Positions 1 to 15,490 of a stretch of DNA of 64,000 nucleotides are shown here, piece by piece. A program made the position numbers and the translations under genes. The notes beneath the pieces are model-generated. The model searched no databases. It was not told where the DNA came from and saw nothing but the letters and a program-made list of their open reading frames with translations. The DNA is from Paraspadella gotoi (lineage: Eukaryota; Chaetognatha). Position 1 is the stretch's first letter. The number at the start of each line of letters is the position of its first letter. The stretch covers positions 16,484,835 through 16,548,834 of the forward strand of contig CM119267.1 of NCBI GenBank assembly GCA_051294375.1, in the 5' to 3' direction.

Positions 1-1905
1 TCTCTCTGTCACTCTTTTCCCATTACTCTCACTTTCATTCTATCGCTTATCTCTCTCTGGCGAATTGTTCACTACGAAATAATCTCAGGTTGTTTATTGG
101 AAATTTTATTTTCACTTTGCACGGACGACAACGACGACGACGACAACGACGAAGATAACAACAACGACGACGCCCTGGGCGTTCTAGACGCAGAGGAATA
201 GTAAAGAATTAGCTAAGACGAGCGTTAACAGCGCAAAAGAGAGACATCTACCGGAGCAAGGAGGAAGACAAAAAAGGGCACTAACCTAAGGTTGAATGAC
301 GAGACCCTCTCCCCTTGTGGCACGAAGCCGCCAGCGAAAAGATGCAGCCTTTTAATCATGAAGGTTTTAGGCTACAACGTCGTTTGATCTATGAAGGTTG
401 AAGACGAAATGTCAGTCAACTCGGTGTCGACTTTCTTCCCCCTTGACTCCCCTTCCCCGCCAAAACCTCCGCGGATGTTACATCTCCAACTGTTACCCTT
501 AGATCAACTTTGCTTTCAGTCTTGCTTTCTTAACGTCATGATCTTCTTCAAATCTCTCCCCAGTCTCCACAGCTTGACACTGATTAGTCATTCTATTTAA
601 ACTCCTTCCCTTCCCCTTAATGGACCTTCCATCCCCCTCTTTCCCCGCCTTCTATCCCTTCTACACCCCTCCCCTTCCCCTCACTCTCCCGTCTCCAGCC
701 TCCAACCGCCCGCGAATCCGTGGAGAGGCTTTGCGTGCAGACGTCTCCACGAACGACGTCTAATCGAAGTCCGAATGATCTTTTGTTTGTCTTTTGTTTG
801 TTTCCGTCACTTTCTCTTTTTTTTTTCTTCGAGATTAGAGAAAGAGAATCTTTTTTGTTNNNNNNNNNNNNNNNNNNNNNNNNNNNNNNNNNNNNNNNNN
901 NNNNNNNNNNNNNNNNNNNNNNNNNNNNNNNNNNNNNNNNNNNNNNNNNNNNNNNNNNNNNNNNNNNNNNNNNNNNNNNNNNNNNNNNNNNNNNNNNNNN
1001 NNNNNNNNNNNNNNNNNNNNNNNNNNNNNNNNNNNNNNNNNNNNNNNNNNNNNNNNNNNNNNNNNNNNNNNNNNNNNNNNNNNNNNNNNNNNNNNNNNNN
1101 NNNTCTCTTAATACTTAATCACAGATATTTTCCATCAATCATTTATTTAAAAAAATGTTTAAATAAACTTCAGAAATCAGAATATTTGGACTTTTTTGGT
1201 AAAAGAATCTGGAAATTGGAAACTTGGGACAGACGAATCAGAGAACAAGAAAAGTTTTGACATGAAAATGACAACTGACAACCGGCGCATGACCCGAACA
1301 AAAACACAAGTAACGAAACACAAAACAGACGTAACAAAAATTGGCAAAGATTTTGACATCTAATGATCTTAGCAAAGAAAGCAGAGGAAGTTTTGAACAA
1401 TGACTGATAAAAAAAAGATACTGTACGTAATGGACAAAGAAAAGACAGGGTAAGAACACACGAAGGTGTGTAGGCTGTAAGAGGAAGAATAAAAAAAAGA
1501 AATAGCAAGAAAAAAAAAAGTATTTCCTTCTTTCCATATTTCGGCGATAAAGTGGTGAGATTCTCATAGGAATGACGCGTTTGCCTCGCATTAAGGTCGT
1601 ATTCGCCATAAAAATCTCGCTGATGTTCCTCTGTCTTGATTCTTGGTTNNNNNNNNNNNNNNNNNNNNNNNNNNNNNNNNNNNNNNNNNNNNNNNNNNNN
1701 NNNNNNNNNNNNNNNNNNNNNNNNNNNNNNNNNNNNNNNNNNNNNNNNNNNNNNNNNNNNNNNNNNNNNNNNNNNNNNNNNNNNNNNNNNNNNNNNNNNN
1801 NNNNNNNNNNNNNNNNNNNNNNNNNNNNNNNNNNNNNNNNNNNNNNNNNNNNNNNNNNNNNNNNNGTTTTTGTGGAGAAATTACTCACAAATTTTTATCT
1901 TCCAG
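1..1905. other. no gene seen; CAA/CGA repeats and two gaps
   Basis: CT-rich start, a GAC/AAC tract at 124-175, a C/T-rich block 600-700, and gaps at 860-1103 and 1649-1865. Frames crossing gaps are artefacts. Confidence 0.6.
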
Positions 1906-1936
1906 TTTCGGTGGAGATCCCCTGGCGAGGAGCGAG
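1906..1936 (+). CDS. candidate 31-nt micro-exon
   Basis: The plus strand shows a branch-like TTACTCAC, a tract TTTTTATCTTCCAG, 31 bases, and then a perfect U1-complementary donor, GAG|GTAAGTAT. The 31 bases have no stop in any frame, so phase cannot be set; the three readings include VEIPWRGA and FGGDPLARSE. A length of 31 is not a multiple of three, so skipping it would shift the frame. The upstream intron side begins only about 40 bases after a 217-N gap. No partner exons were found. Two strong splice sites this close together are unlikely by chance, but transcript evidence is absent from the sequence itself. Confidence 0.4.
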
Positions 1937-4900
1937 GTAAGTATAGACTGAGAGGGGAGACTCGAATATAATTAAAACGTTTCGATCGAAAACCCATTAC
2001 TCTACTTCTCTTTCTCGAGGGCAGAAAAAGATATAAAAAGAATGTAAAGAATCGTTGAGAATCGTAAGAAAAATAAAAGACAAAAGAAAAGGAGAGAGAA
2101 AAGTGAGAAACGGGGCGTTAAAATTAATTTGTACGAACGAAGTCATTAATCAGCAAAAGCGGCAGAAAAGGAGAAATTAAAAGAATCCAAACTCGTTCAT
2201 TAAAATGCAAATGTGTGACGAGAGATGTAAGANNNNNNNNNNNNNNNNNNNNNNNNNNNNNNNNNNNNNNNNNNNNNNNNNNNNNNNNNNNNNNNNNNNN
2301 NNNNNNNNNNNNNNNNNNNNNNNNNNNNNNNNNNNNNNNNNNNNNNNNNNNNNNNNNNNNNNNNNNNNNNNNNNNNNNNNNNNNNNNNNNNNNNNNNNNN
2401 NNNNNNNNNNNNNNNNNNNNNNNNNNNNNNNNNNNNNNNNNNNNNNNNNNNNNNNNNNNNNNNNNNNNNNNNNNNAGAGAGAGAGAGAGAGAGAGGCAAT
2501 ATGACGACAGAACACTCAAGACTTGACAAGATTTGGCGGTAAAAGGAGAAAGACCTGACAGGAAAGTCGGAAGGTGTAGGAGGCTTCCAACCGGAAAAGA
2601 CTGAGATGTGGAGGAAAGGAAAGGAAAGAAGGAAAAGGAAAATGGAGGAAGAAAAAATCAGAAAAAGAAAAGAAAGAAGTTAAAGAAAAAAAAATGAGAA
2701 AAATGAAGGAATGAGGAATTGAGTTAAGATAAAGGAAAAGTTGACAAAAGAGAGAGTTATGACGACAAGAGAGAGAAAGACGAAAGAAAGTGTAAATGAA
2801 AAAGAAGAAAAAAGAAGAATGGAAAAGAAAGAAGGAGATAGAAAGATGAAGAGAAATGAACGTGGACGAAAGCAAAGAAACGGGAAAAAAAATTGACTAG
2901 AAAAAGTAAATTAATTGCTGAAATCTTGGGTATTAAAACGTGAAAGGGTTACGACACAATTTTTAAATATGACTGGAAGAAATATAAAGCATTCGAAGAC
3001 GTTGAAACTGGAGTGGGTGAAATAGAGAGCGAGAGAGATAGAGAGCGAGAGAGATAGAGAGCGAGTGAAATAGAGACACAAAAGATTTATGATTCCATAA
3101 ATATTTTCTGAAGAAAAAAAAAATCAAAGACGACGACAAAATTACGAAGGCATTTTGTTTTACTGTCGTTTCGCTGCCAAACAAAAAGAAAAAGAAGGTA
3201 AAAAATAAACAAAGAAAAAGAAAGAAAGAAAGAAAAAATAAAGGGAAATAAGAAAGAAAGAAAGAAAAAAAAGTAGGACAGAAAAGGACTGAAACAAAAA
3301 CATCGCGATGAGAAAATGCGCAGTTCACTTTCGGGCAAACAACGCAAGGAAATCACCTCACCACGCTGAGCCTCCTTCAACGCCCCTCGCCCTTCCTCAC
3401 CCCTCATTCACACTCCCTGACTTCCTTACCCCTATTTTCTTTCTCCGCGACGAGAAATTGTCACAACAATAACACGAAAAATGAAGTGAAACAAACTAAA
3501 AATGTAACCAAACGACGGAAGGAGACAATCAATCAATCAATCACGACGGAAGGAGACAATCAATCAATCAATCCGTAGTCGGAAAGATAGGGTAGAGGAA
3601 AATTAAAGGAAATATTTTTTTTAGTTTGCTTTAATAAAGACAAAAAATAAATAAAGAAATTCTTTATTTTTTAGTCTTTCTTTTTATTTTTTTAAAATTT
3701 GTTCAATGTTTATTTGACATTGGCGCTGGAGAATAACGGAAAACTGATCGAAAGATGTCAAAAATTAAATAATAATTTTCACTTTGCAAAATAAATTGTT
3801 TTCCCTTTCTTGTTAATTTCTTTCTTTCTTTCCTTTTTTCTTTCTGATTGTTTGATTATTATATTATTTGATTGTCTGATCGCCAAGAGTCAGCGTCGCA
3901 AAAAGAGATTTGGAGAGAAAAATGGATAGAAAGAAAAAATAAATGAAAAATAGGGACTTAGGAGAAAAAGGAGAGAGAAAAAAAAGGGAAGAATAAAAAA
4001 CAAAAGAAAAAGAAGAAAGGGATTTTGAAAAAGGTTTTAAGGGGATGAGGAAGTCTTGCCGTCTCGGCTCCACTCCGACCATATGCCGTCGTCCATAATC
4101 AACGAATAAAGAGCAGGAGTTTGTGAATGAANNNNNNNNNNNNNNNNNNNNNNNNNNNNNNNNNNNNNNNNNNNNNNNNNNNNNNNNNNNNNNNNNNNNN
4201 NNNNNNNNNNNNNNNNNNNNNNNNNNNNNNNNNNNNNNNNNNNNNNNNNNNNNNNNNNNNNNNNNNNNNNNNNNNNNNNNNNNNNNNNNNNNNNNNNNNN
4301 NNNNNNNNNNNNNNNNNNNNNNNNNNNNNNNNNNNNNNNNNNNNNNNNNNNNNNNNNNGAGAGAGAGAGAATGAGAGTGGCTCGAGGCTGGGTTTTCGTC
4401 GCACAAGAGGGCGGCGAGTGTAAGGGAAGTGACAAAGCGAGAGATTCAAGTGGCCAATTGTGACGCAATTGCGACGCCATTGTGACCAGATTACGAGGAA
4501 AGGGCGAAGCGATGGTGGAACGGATGTGACGCGATGTTCGTTCGTTTGTAACGCGATTTCAACGTCGATTTTAGCAAATGTGACGTGAAAGTGGTACAAT
4601 TAGGAACGCTAGTGCGTCATATATTGATCCGAGTCGGCGAAAAACAACGCAAAGCCCTTTGAAGAGGGAAGAGAGATAAAGAGAGAAAAGTGAAAAGAAA
4701 AAGAAGAACTCGAGAGCGAATAAAAGGAAAATAAAAGAAAAAAGAAAAAAAAAGGTGGGAAAAGAAAATAAACGAAAAAAAAATAAATCCCGATCGAACA
4801 AAACGAAACTAAAAAGAATTTTTTTTTTTGAAGGAAACAAAAGATAAAAAGAAAAAAGAAAAGAAATTAAGAGCGAAGCAAAAAAAAAAGAAGAAAATAC

Positions 4901-5554
4901 GGATCAACGTAAGAAGAGGAAAAGAGAGAAAGGAAATCGACCACGAAATCTGTCAAGACGGAACGAGAGGGAAAAAGAAATCTTATTAGCGGTTTTTGAG
5001 TCCGAGTCACGTTTCGGGAATCAACCCTCGACCCCCCCCTTTGTGACACACCCCCTTCACTCCCTTTTTTAAACTCGTTCACACCGTGGGATTATGTCGG
5101 TCCTTAAAGTCGTTTATCTTCTGAAGGACTTTTTTTTTTTTAAATCAATTTCGTTTGAGTGTCAAAAAATTTATCACGATTTGACCTCGAAAAGGTCAAA
5201 CGTAAACCAGTTCGAATAAGAAGCCTTGAATCAGTATTTATCTTAAAATTGCTTTCTCAATCAACTTTGAATGTTAAATTTTTAATCCGTTTCTTGTTTC
5301 TTGTTTAAATTGAACTATTTTTGACAATATTGATTAAAACAGCGACGAACAAAAAATCCAAATTTAACATCAGCAAACAAAAACAACCATTGATCTTCAC
5401 GAGAACCGTCGAGTCGAAGTCAACTCACCGAAAAGAGAGACGACGACAGCTACAGCATCGACAACGACAACGACAACGACAACGACGCGACCTAGAAATG
5501 TCTAAAAACGGTTACAATCCAATTCACCGTCCGCAGCTGCGAGCGTAGCGGCGG
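1937..5554. other. no gene seen; purine-rich DNA and two gaps
   Basis: Gaps lie at 2233-2475 and 4132-4358, both next to GA runs. Purine-rich blocks (2560-2890, 3180-3290, 3900-4030, 4640-4960) give only Phe/Leu/Ser frames on the other strand. At 4455-4590 there is a degenerate TGTGACGC-type repeat. 5100-5330 is plain AT-rich. Confidence 0.6.
3512..3573 (+). repeat. 31-bp direct duplication
   Basis: Two identical 31-base units, each ACGACGGAAGGAGAC followed by (AATC)n, head to tail. Confidence 0.85.
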
Positions 5555-8500
5555 NNNNNNNNNNNNNNNNNNNNNNNNNNNNNNNNNNNNNNNNNNNNNN
5601 NNNNNNNNNNNNNNNNNNNNNNNNNNNNNNNNNNNNNNNNNNNNNNNNNNNNNNNNNNNNNNNNNNNNNNNNNNNNNNNNNNNNNNNNNNNNNNNNNNNN
5701 NNNNNNNNNNNNNNNNNNNNNNNNNNNNNNNNNNNNNNNNNNNNNNNAGGGAGGAAAGGAGGAAAGAAAAAGAAAAAGCAAATAAAGAAACAAAGAGAAG
5801 CTCAAAGAAAAATTCAGAAAACAGGAGGAAAAAAATTTGAATCCATTAATGAATCAATCGTATGTTTGTTTAACATTTTTACATTGGCATTTGCATCCTA
5901 AATTTTTCAAATTAATTTTCTTTCGACCTAGCGGATTATACCTGTTTGCAGACAACGACGAAGCAAAATGCCAAACAAAGGAGCGACGCACAGCGAGAAA
6001 AAAAAAATCTGCTTTGAACAACTTTGAAGCGGAGTATTCAACATCAAGTTATCATCGGTGTGCGTCGTTTATAACCTACGTTATCGTCGTCGTCGTCGTC
6101 GTTGTCCGTGGCAACCGCGTGGCCGTGTTAACACATTTATGAAAGGGAGAGACGGAAGACTAGGCGATGCCACATTCGGATCATCAACTTGATTTATGGA
6201 ATCCGATTTTGATTTATGGAATCTTATATGGAATCGAGGAAGAGGGAGGAAAAAANNNNNNNNNNNNNNNNNNNNNNNNNNNNNNNNNNNNNNNNNNNNN
6301 NNNNNNNNNNNNNNNNNNNNNNNNNNNNNNNNNNNNNNNNNNNNNNNNNNNNNNNNNNNNNNNNNNNNNNNNNNNNNNNNNNNNNNNNNNNNNNNNNNNN
6401 NNNNNNNNNNNNNNNNNNNNNNNNNNNNNNNNNNNNNNNNNNNNNAGAAAAAGGGAAATGACAAACGAGACGATCGGTTAACTTCTGCCACCCGAACGTT
6501 TGATAAACTCGGTTCCCGCTGTTCTTTACTTTTCTTATTTAAGTTTCGCGCCGTCGATTAAATGATTTTTTTTTACGTCTATACAAAGAAAAGTTGGTAT
6601 TTAAAGTCTAAGCAAGATCAGAATTTGTTTAAAAAGTTGTTATTTATATTTTTAAAGGGAAATAAGTCTGAACTTATTTGTCATTTGTTTATGTTTTGTT
6701 ATTATGTCGTTATTATTCTGAGCTGTAATCTCCACTGCAATATCCACTCCTAACAACCCGCCTTTCCCAATTCCACTCACAAAGATTTCACGAAGACCAA
6801 ATCACTCAATTCCACGCAAACGACGTCTCGTAACATCAAACAATAACATCGAATAACATCTCGTGACGACGGCTGAGACAATAGAACGAGATAATATCGA
6901 ATCGAACGAGGCGATGATAATATTCACGAGAAAAGAGGATCTCAGGCTTCTTTCCCTCTNNNNNNNNNNNNNNNNNNNNNNNNNNNNNNNNNNNNNNNNN
7001 NNNNNNNNNNNNNNNNNNNNNNNNNNNNNNNNNNNNNNNNNNNNNNNNNNNNNNNNNNNNNNNNNNNNNNNNNNNNNNNNNNNNNNNNNNNNNNNTCATC
7101 GCGACCCTCCCGATTTAATTCCTCGGGAAGAGAGAGAAACTTCGGTAAAAGATTCGCTTCTGCCTTCTTATTAAAATGATAAGTGATATCCCCCGACCCA
7201 TTGTAACCTTCCCCCTCCCCTTTGGTGTCACGTTAGCCGGTTAGATCCCTTTTCATTGAATCACCTAGATTTTTCACTGGAAGGAAAAATCGGGAAGATG
7301 AGAACCGAGAATTTTGTAAATTTTTTTTTCTTTTTATGGACAAGGCGAGAAAAAAATTTAATAAATGATTATTTAGAACGTTAAAATTGGAAAACGTTAA
7401 TAATACAGTTCGTAAATTTTTTTTTCTTTTTTTTTTTTCATCTTTTTTTGACGAGGGGACATAAATGTATAAGCATAAGAAATGTTTAGCGATTTAAAAA
7501 AAATGTATTTATTTATTTTTGTGCTTTTACAAAATATCCTTATTTCTCGCGATCGTCGTTGTTTCGGACGACGAGAGGAAATGGGCGAAATCTCTCGAAC
7601 GACAACGACGATGACCCCGACGAACGATAACGACGACAATGACGCGTCTCGCCCAGGAGGTCATTTATCAAGAGGCGTTTGCCGCGGCGGGGGACTTAAG
7701 TGGCCCTCGACGGACCGAAGGGGGTTGGGTGGAGGGGGTTGCCACCTACCCACCCACCCTTTGGGAATAAAAAGGAGGTTAGAGCGACGACAGCGAAAAA
7801 AAGAAGAAAGCGAAGGACGAAGCTCATCCAGATAAGGAGAGACTCGAATCCTCTTCGATGTCAATATATTTTGTTTGCGTTTTTGTCATTGGCGCTGGCC
7901 ATCGACAGTGCGATGATAACAACGACAACAACGACGACGATCTTCCTACCTCAATTTTCTCTCTTTTCCCTCCCTTAAATCTCTTCTTCTCTCTTTTCCT
8001 TCACTTAAATCTCCTATTCTCTCTTTCCCCTCACTTAAATCTCCTCTTCTCTCTTTCCCCTCACTTAAATCTCCTCTTCTCTCTTTCCCATCACTTAAAT
8101 CTTCTTTTTCCCTTCACTTAAATCTCCTATTTTATCCAAAAACTTTCCACCTTTTTTTTTCTTGGATTTTTTTTTCGAATGAGAAAAAAAAATCGTAAAA
8201 TTTTTCGAACCAAAACAAAAATTTTCGTCGAGAAAATCGAATTTGAATTTCGCGCGAGAAGGGAAGAGACGACGATGTATAGGATGATGATGACGACGAC
8301 GACGATGAAGACGACGAAAACGATGATGACCATGTCGACGACGACAACGATGGCGGAAACTCAGAAGACGACGATAACGCCGAGGAAAACGACATCAATT
8401 TCATTGTATATTAATTAGTCTTATCGGGGAAAAGATTCGGATTAAAATGAGAAATGCAGCGACGACATTGTAGACGAATTTGAAATCGATACTAAAGAGG

Positions 8501-9022
8501 GACAAACTCTACTCTGGCAACCACGACGACGACGACGACGAACAATCCGATATACTCACGTCTCGAACTCGAGCTAATGCGAATTTTAAAATCTTCAAAA
8601 AAAAAAAANNNNNNNNNNNNNNNNNNNNNNNNNNNNNNNNNNNNNNNNNNNNNNNNNNNNNNNNNNNNNNNNNNNNNNNNNNNNNNNNNNNNNNNNNNNN
8701 NNNNNNNNNNNNNNNNNNNNNNNNNNNNNNNNNNNNNNNNNNNNNNNNNNNNNNNNNNNNNNNNNNNNNNNNNNNNNNNNNNNNNNNNNNNNNNNNNNNN
8801 NNNNNNNNNNNNNNNNNNNNNNNNNNNNNNNNNNNNNNNNNNNNNNNNNNNNNNNNNNNNNNNNNNNNNNNNNNNNNNNNNNNNNNNNNNNNNNNNNNNN
8901 NNNNNNNNNNNNNNNNNNNNNNNNNNNNNNNNCTTTGATATCGCCTGGCGCATTTGCGGCCGTATTCCCACTACCGCTAGAAGCATTCTTATGCAGGATT
9001 TTTGTTTTTTTTACTTTTATTT
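5555..9022. other. no gene seen; gaps and CGA repeats
   Basis: Gaps at 5555-5747, 6256-6445, 6960-7095 and 8609-8932. GTC/GAC tracts occur near 6085, 8285-8385 and 8521-8542. The only notable structure is the 30-bp minisatellite at 7951. Confidence 0.6.
7951..8123 (+). repeat. 30-bp minisatellite
   Basis: Five full units of exactly 30 bases (7951, 7981, 8011, 8041, 8071) and a shortened sixth. Each unit ends TCACTTAAAT or a close variant and contains CTCTCTTTCCCC-like sequence. Being a multiple of three, it reads through as a 10-residue repeat on the plus strand, but nothing else suggests a gene. Confidence 0.85.
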
Positions 9023-10981
<1,959 letters not shown>

Positions 10982-11380
10982 GTATAAGTCCGATATATGC
11001 AAATAAAAAAGTTCATATACCTAACAAGTCTACAATGCCGCTCGCGGAGGGGGGGGGAGAGCGAAGCAGCAAGTATGAATTTCATCCACTCTTGATTCGT
11101 CAGAAGGGCTTGGGAGGAGGGTGGGTCGATGGTAAGGGATGGAAGGAAAGGTGAGGTTCGGTATGTGGGGGGGCGTTGAATTACGTGCGCGAGTGCGGAT
11201 CTCACCTTCTATGAAAAAAAAAAAAGAAAAGAAGGGGGCGCGAATTTTCGACGCCGCAAAATATTTTCTCGACGGAGGAAAAAAAAAAAGGAGAGAAAAA
11301 AAAAATGCAAAAGTAAGTCTGAGCGAAAATCTTGCGACAATGAAACGCTGCCAGAGATTTTTTTTTTAAACGTTAAGCGG

Positions 11381-12648
11381 GTAAGGAGAGTGAAATGGAA
11401 TGTGGGTCAGGGCGGTTGTAATGATCAATGTTCACGTTGTTGTTTTTGAGGTTTCACGGGGAACGATTGCGCTGATAATTAAGTATTTTTACTCACCAGA
11501 ATACTTAACTTGGTATAAGAGAGAGAAGAGAGAGAGAGAGAAGAGAGAGAGAGAGACGAGAGAGAGAAAGAGAGAGAGCAGAGAAGGAGAGAGAGAGAAG
11601 AGAGCCAAGAGACAAAAGAGTGTTGCAGCATCGACTGAAACCTTACAATTTATGTAGTCCTCGTCGTCGTCGTCTTATTTTGGCAAAATTATGGAATCCG
11701 CCGCGACGGTGGTCTCGTTGCCAGTGGAAAACTGGATTATGCTTAAGTGGCATCATCATCGTCTATGGTATCGAGGCGACGACGACGACGACGACGACGA
11801 GCTCATGGCGACGACGACGACGACGACGACGCTCATGGCGACGACGAAAGCCGACGACGATGAGATTTTATAAATGATGATTAATGATGATTGGAAAGAA
11901 AAGCGAGTCGATGAACATTCGCCATTTTTACAACAACAACAACAAAAAATTAAAAAAAAAAAAAAACCTCAACAGAAAGCATCTCGATAAAAACTACAAG
12001 AAAAATAACTCCTATAATAAAAAACTAACATACAAATTAAAAAAAAAAAAAAAACACTGATCCGGCGTTCCGGTATGCGAGACCTCGCCAGTCTCGCTTT
12101 ATGCAGATTTCGCTCGCTATAACCAATCTCGCTCCTTCAGGTCTTAATCAATAAATCAATGCCGCTTCCGCTTTCGACGCTCAGGCCGGCGCTAAAAAAG
12201 GAAGGGAGCGCCCGCCGCGCGGAAGTGGGAGATTCGTCGAGACGAGATGGATTTAGTCGGCGGTGAGGGTAGGGTGGGAAAAGATTTGGTGTGAAAAAAA
12301 AAGGCAATGGGAAGTGAGATAAATTTTTGGAGATGATTGGGCTTTAAAGCGTAGAGTTAGAAGGATTAAGGGTAAAAATGGAAGGATGTGTGAGGGATTT
12401 TAGTTTTGGCATATTGAAAATTATTATTTTCAGCTACTAATGCTTCATATTAAAAAAATTCGAAGCTCAAAAAAAAATGGCTTTCAACAGGAAAGTCGAG
12501 GCCCCTGGAGGAATAGATTTTTGAGTAAATCTGAAGCGCTCCATCATATTGAAGCGGGTTGCCCAAGATGAAGGGTTTACGCGGAAATACATTACTCTCT
12601 CTCTCTCTCTTCTCTCTCTCTCTTCTCTCTTTTCTCTCTCTCTCTCCC

Positions 12649-12704
<56 letters not shown>

Positions 12705-14672
12705 CTCTCCCCCCAGCCGAAAATCCTTTTAAGGATCCGGGTCATCAATTCAATTATTTAATTAGTCCTAAAACCGAAGAAGCTCGGATTTCGAAAGGGA
12801 GCTCTGACGATTCCGAAAATGTATTCACTTTACTTATTTTTCAAAGGCGCACGTTTTTTTTTGAATTTTTTTGTACTATATAAAAACTTAAAGAAACCTA
12901 CTTTGAAGAGTTTGCAGCCAAACGGTAAGGCGGTTTCTCATAAAATTGGCAGCATGAATTACTTTGGGTCACTAACTCCAATTCTATGAAAGATATTTCA
13001 AAATTGCCTTCCTTCATATAAAAATTTTGATTATTTAATCAATTGGGAATTAATTCCTTGATATCTTTTGAAACGAAAAAACATTTTTTCAAAAAAATAC
13101 ACGCGGCTCATTAGATCATCCCCCACCTTTCCTTTTTTGCCCAAAGATAATTTTTTCTTCAAGAAGAGTCCTCCACATGGTTCTTGAGCTGCAACTCTTC
13201 GTTTTTAAACTTCACTTTCGTCAAGAAAGTAAATTCTGTACTCATTAAAAACTCACATAAACATTTACATAAAGTTTAAAAAGTCAAATTGAACATAAAT
13301 CGATAAGTTTTTTTAACTCATTAAACTCATGAAAGTATAAAAAACCGTCGCTGGAAATGTGAAGAGTAGTTTCTATTTAGACTTATTAGTGATTACAACC
13401 GCCATGTATGTACTGTACCAAAGGAAGAATTAAATATAAGAAGATAGAAATTGAGCTTACTGTAAAGAATCAGGTTTTAAGTTTTAAAAATTTAGTTGTA
13501 GAAATTAGCTTACATATAAAAAAATAATTTCTTTCCTTGAAAATCTAGTTTTACCGAAGAAATTTTTTGTATATTTAAATTTATTCGAATCTTAGTAGAT
13601 TTTTAAAAGTTTTCGAATAATTTTTAATAGGAAACCTCTTACAGATTATGAGGGAAAATGATTAAGATACAGTAAATTAGGATTTCTACAATTTAGGTTG
13701 AGTGATCCTGTTTGGCCTTAAGAAACTTAATAAACCAACGCTCTTTTGTCTCTCCCTCTTGCGCCGAAAATTAGGAGTCGGTAATTGGTTGAGGATAGGA
13801 GAGAGAGAAAGAATGAATTTCGGGGGGTACGCGTGCTTGGATGCGGAGAAGTTGGGATCGCCTAAAAAAGAGAAGTAGTAGAGCGAGAATCGGTTGATTA
13901 GGAAATAATAGAAAAAAAAAATAGTGAGGAATTTTGAAGTAAATAGCTTAAGAACATTTTAGAAAAAGCGAAAATGATAAAATAATACTAAAGACGGCGC
14001 TAGGAATGGACTGTGAAGGCTGTGAATTGCAATTTGAAAGCTGGTTGAATATTGCCCCCACTAGGCCGGAAGTTCTAAGCGAGAGTGAATTTTCGCCACC
14101 GATCCCCGAATTCGTGATTCTATGGTGATTTAGGGACGTCGTGATTCGTTGCTTCCTGCTCGATTCGAGAGAAACGAGGAACGAATATTTGTTCACCGAA
14201 TCGAAATTCACACTCGATGATTTACTCACGAAAATAATGGGGGCGAAGGGGAGAAGAGGCGAAGCGGGTAATGAGAATATGTATATCTATTTTATGGGCA
14301 AATTTTGCTAAAAATATAGAAGATATCTATGCGGAAAATGTCGTCATAAACTTTATCAATATAGAGTTTTTCAAGCTTTATTTTTACCGATAAAAGTAAA
14401 GTGCTATTCACCGAACCCTGGCCTTTCCAAATCGTTAAATTCTAAATAAAACAAATAACAAACAAACTCATTCTCCAATTTCTCAATCACTGAATCTTTG
14501 ATCAACGGACGAAATTCGGACGAATTAGTGTTGTGTCGAATAGGAGGGAGGAAGAGGAGGAGGTAGAGGAAGAGGAGGAGAGGTGGAGAAGCTGGAAAAC
14601 TCGATTATTCCTGTTGAGTTTGGTTGACGACGGGGAGGAAAGAGAGGAATGGGAGGAAAGAGAGGAATGGTG
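11381..14672 (+). repeat. second (noisy) copy of duplication 1, with the sequence missing at the 10-N gap
   Basis: 11381-12448 repeats 9023-10126 and 13808-14672 repeats 10137-10981, but with scattered one-base insertions and deletions, and the GA tract is broken into short runs. Between the two parts lies 12449-13807, exactly where the first copy has 10 N. No gene is seen in it; it holds a CT tract (12594-12702) and AT-rich unique DNA. Confidence 0.8.
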
Positions 14673-15392
14673 AGGGAAAGAAAAGGACATGGGAGGAAAG
14701 AGAGATCATGGGAGGAAAGAGGAGGAAAGAGAAGGAATGCGGAGAAAAGGAGCGAATGGGAGGAAAGATGAGAAGGAGGAATGAGAGGAATGGGGGAAAG
14801 AAAGGAAGGAGGAAGAGAGGAATCGGAAAAAAAGANNNNNNNNNNNNNNNNNNNNNNNNNGGAAGAAAGAGAGGAATGGGAAGGAAAGAGAGGAATGGGA
14901 GGAAAGAGAGGAATCGGAGGAAAGAAATGAAACGGGGTTGAAGGAAGTAAAAAAGAAAAAGGAATTTGAGGGAGAAAGAGAATTAGTACAAATATAGATT
15001 TTGAAGATGGATGAAAAAAAAGATATGAAGATGAAAGAGAGAAACAAAAGAAAGGGACAGAAATTAATCGATTATTGAGAAATAAAAGAAAAGGAAAACA
15101 TAAGCTTACGCGGAAGCTTTAGTGAATCAAAGAAGCTGATATGACCGAGCAAAATCTCTAACACTAAGAACCAAGAAGAGCAGATCGGTTTTATCCAGAA
15201 TTTGACAAAAGTGGTCCCGCTTTTGTCAATCGATCAATATACAGGCGACCAAACAATTTTCGAATTGAATTTTACTAATGATTAAATTTAATTGACGGGC
15301 TTTAAGTATTGATTAGATGATTGTCATTGCCCCGTTCGTTATTCCCACCCACGTCCTTCATTATCCACGCTCTCGTCCTTGACACGCGAGTC

Positions 15393-15395
<3 letters not shown>

Positions 15396-15477
<82 letters not shown>

Positions 15478-15490
15478 GCTCTCTCTCTCG
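15396..15490 (+). repeat. (CT)n microsatellite
   Basis: CT run interrupted by single G or T. A CpG-rich patch follows at 15480-15740 with frames open on both strands; strand and coding status could not be decided. Confidence 0.9.

Noticed and set aside
7951-8123. CRISPR-like repeat array
   Set aside because: Units are contiguous with no spacers, in a eukaryotic context; it is a minisatellite.
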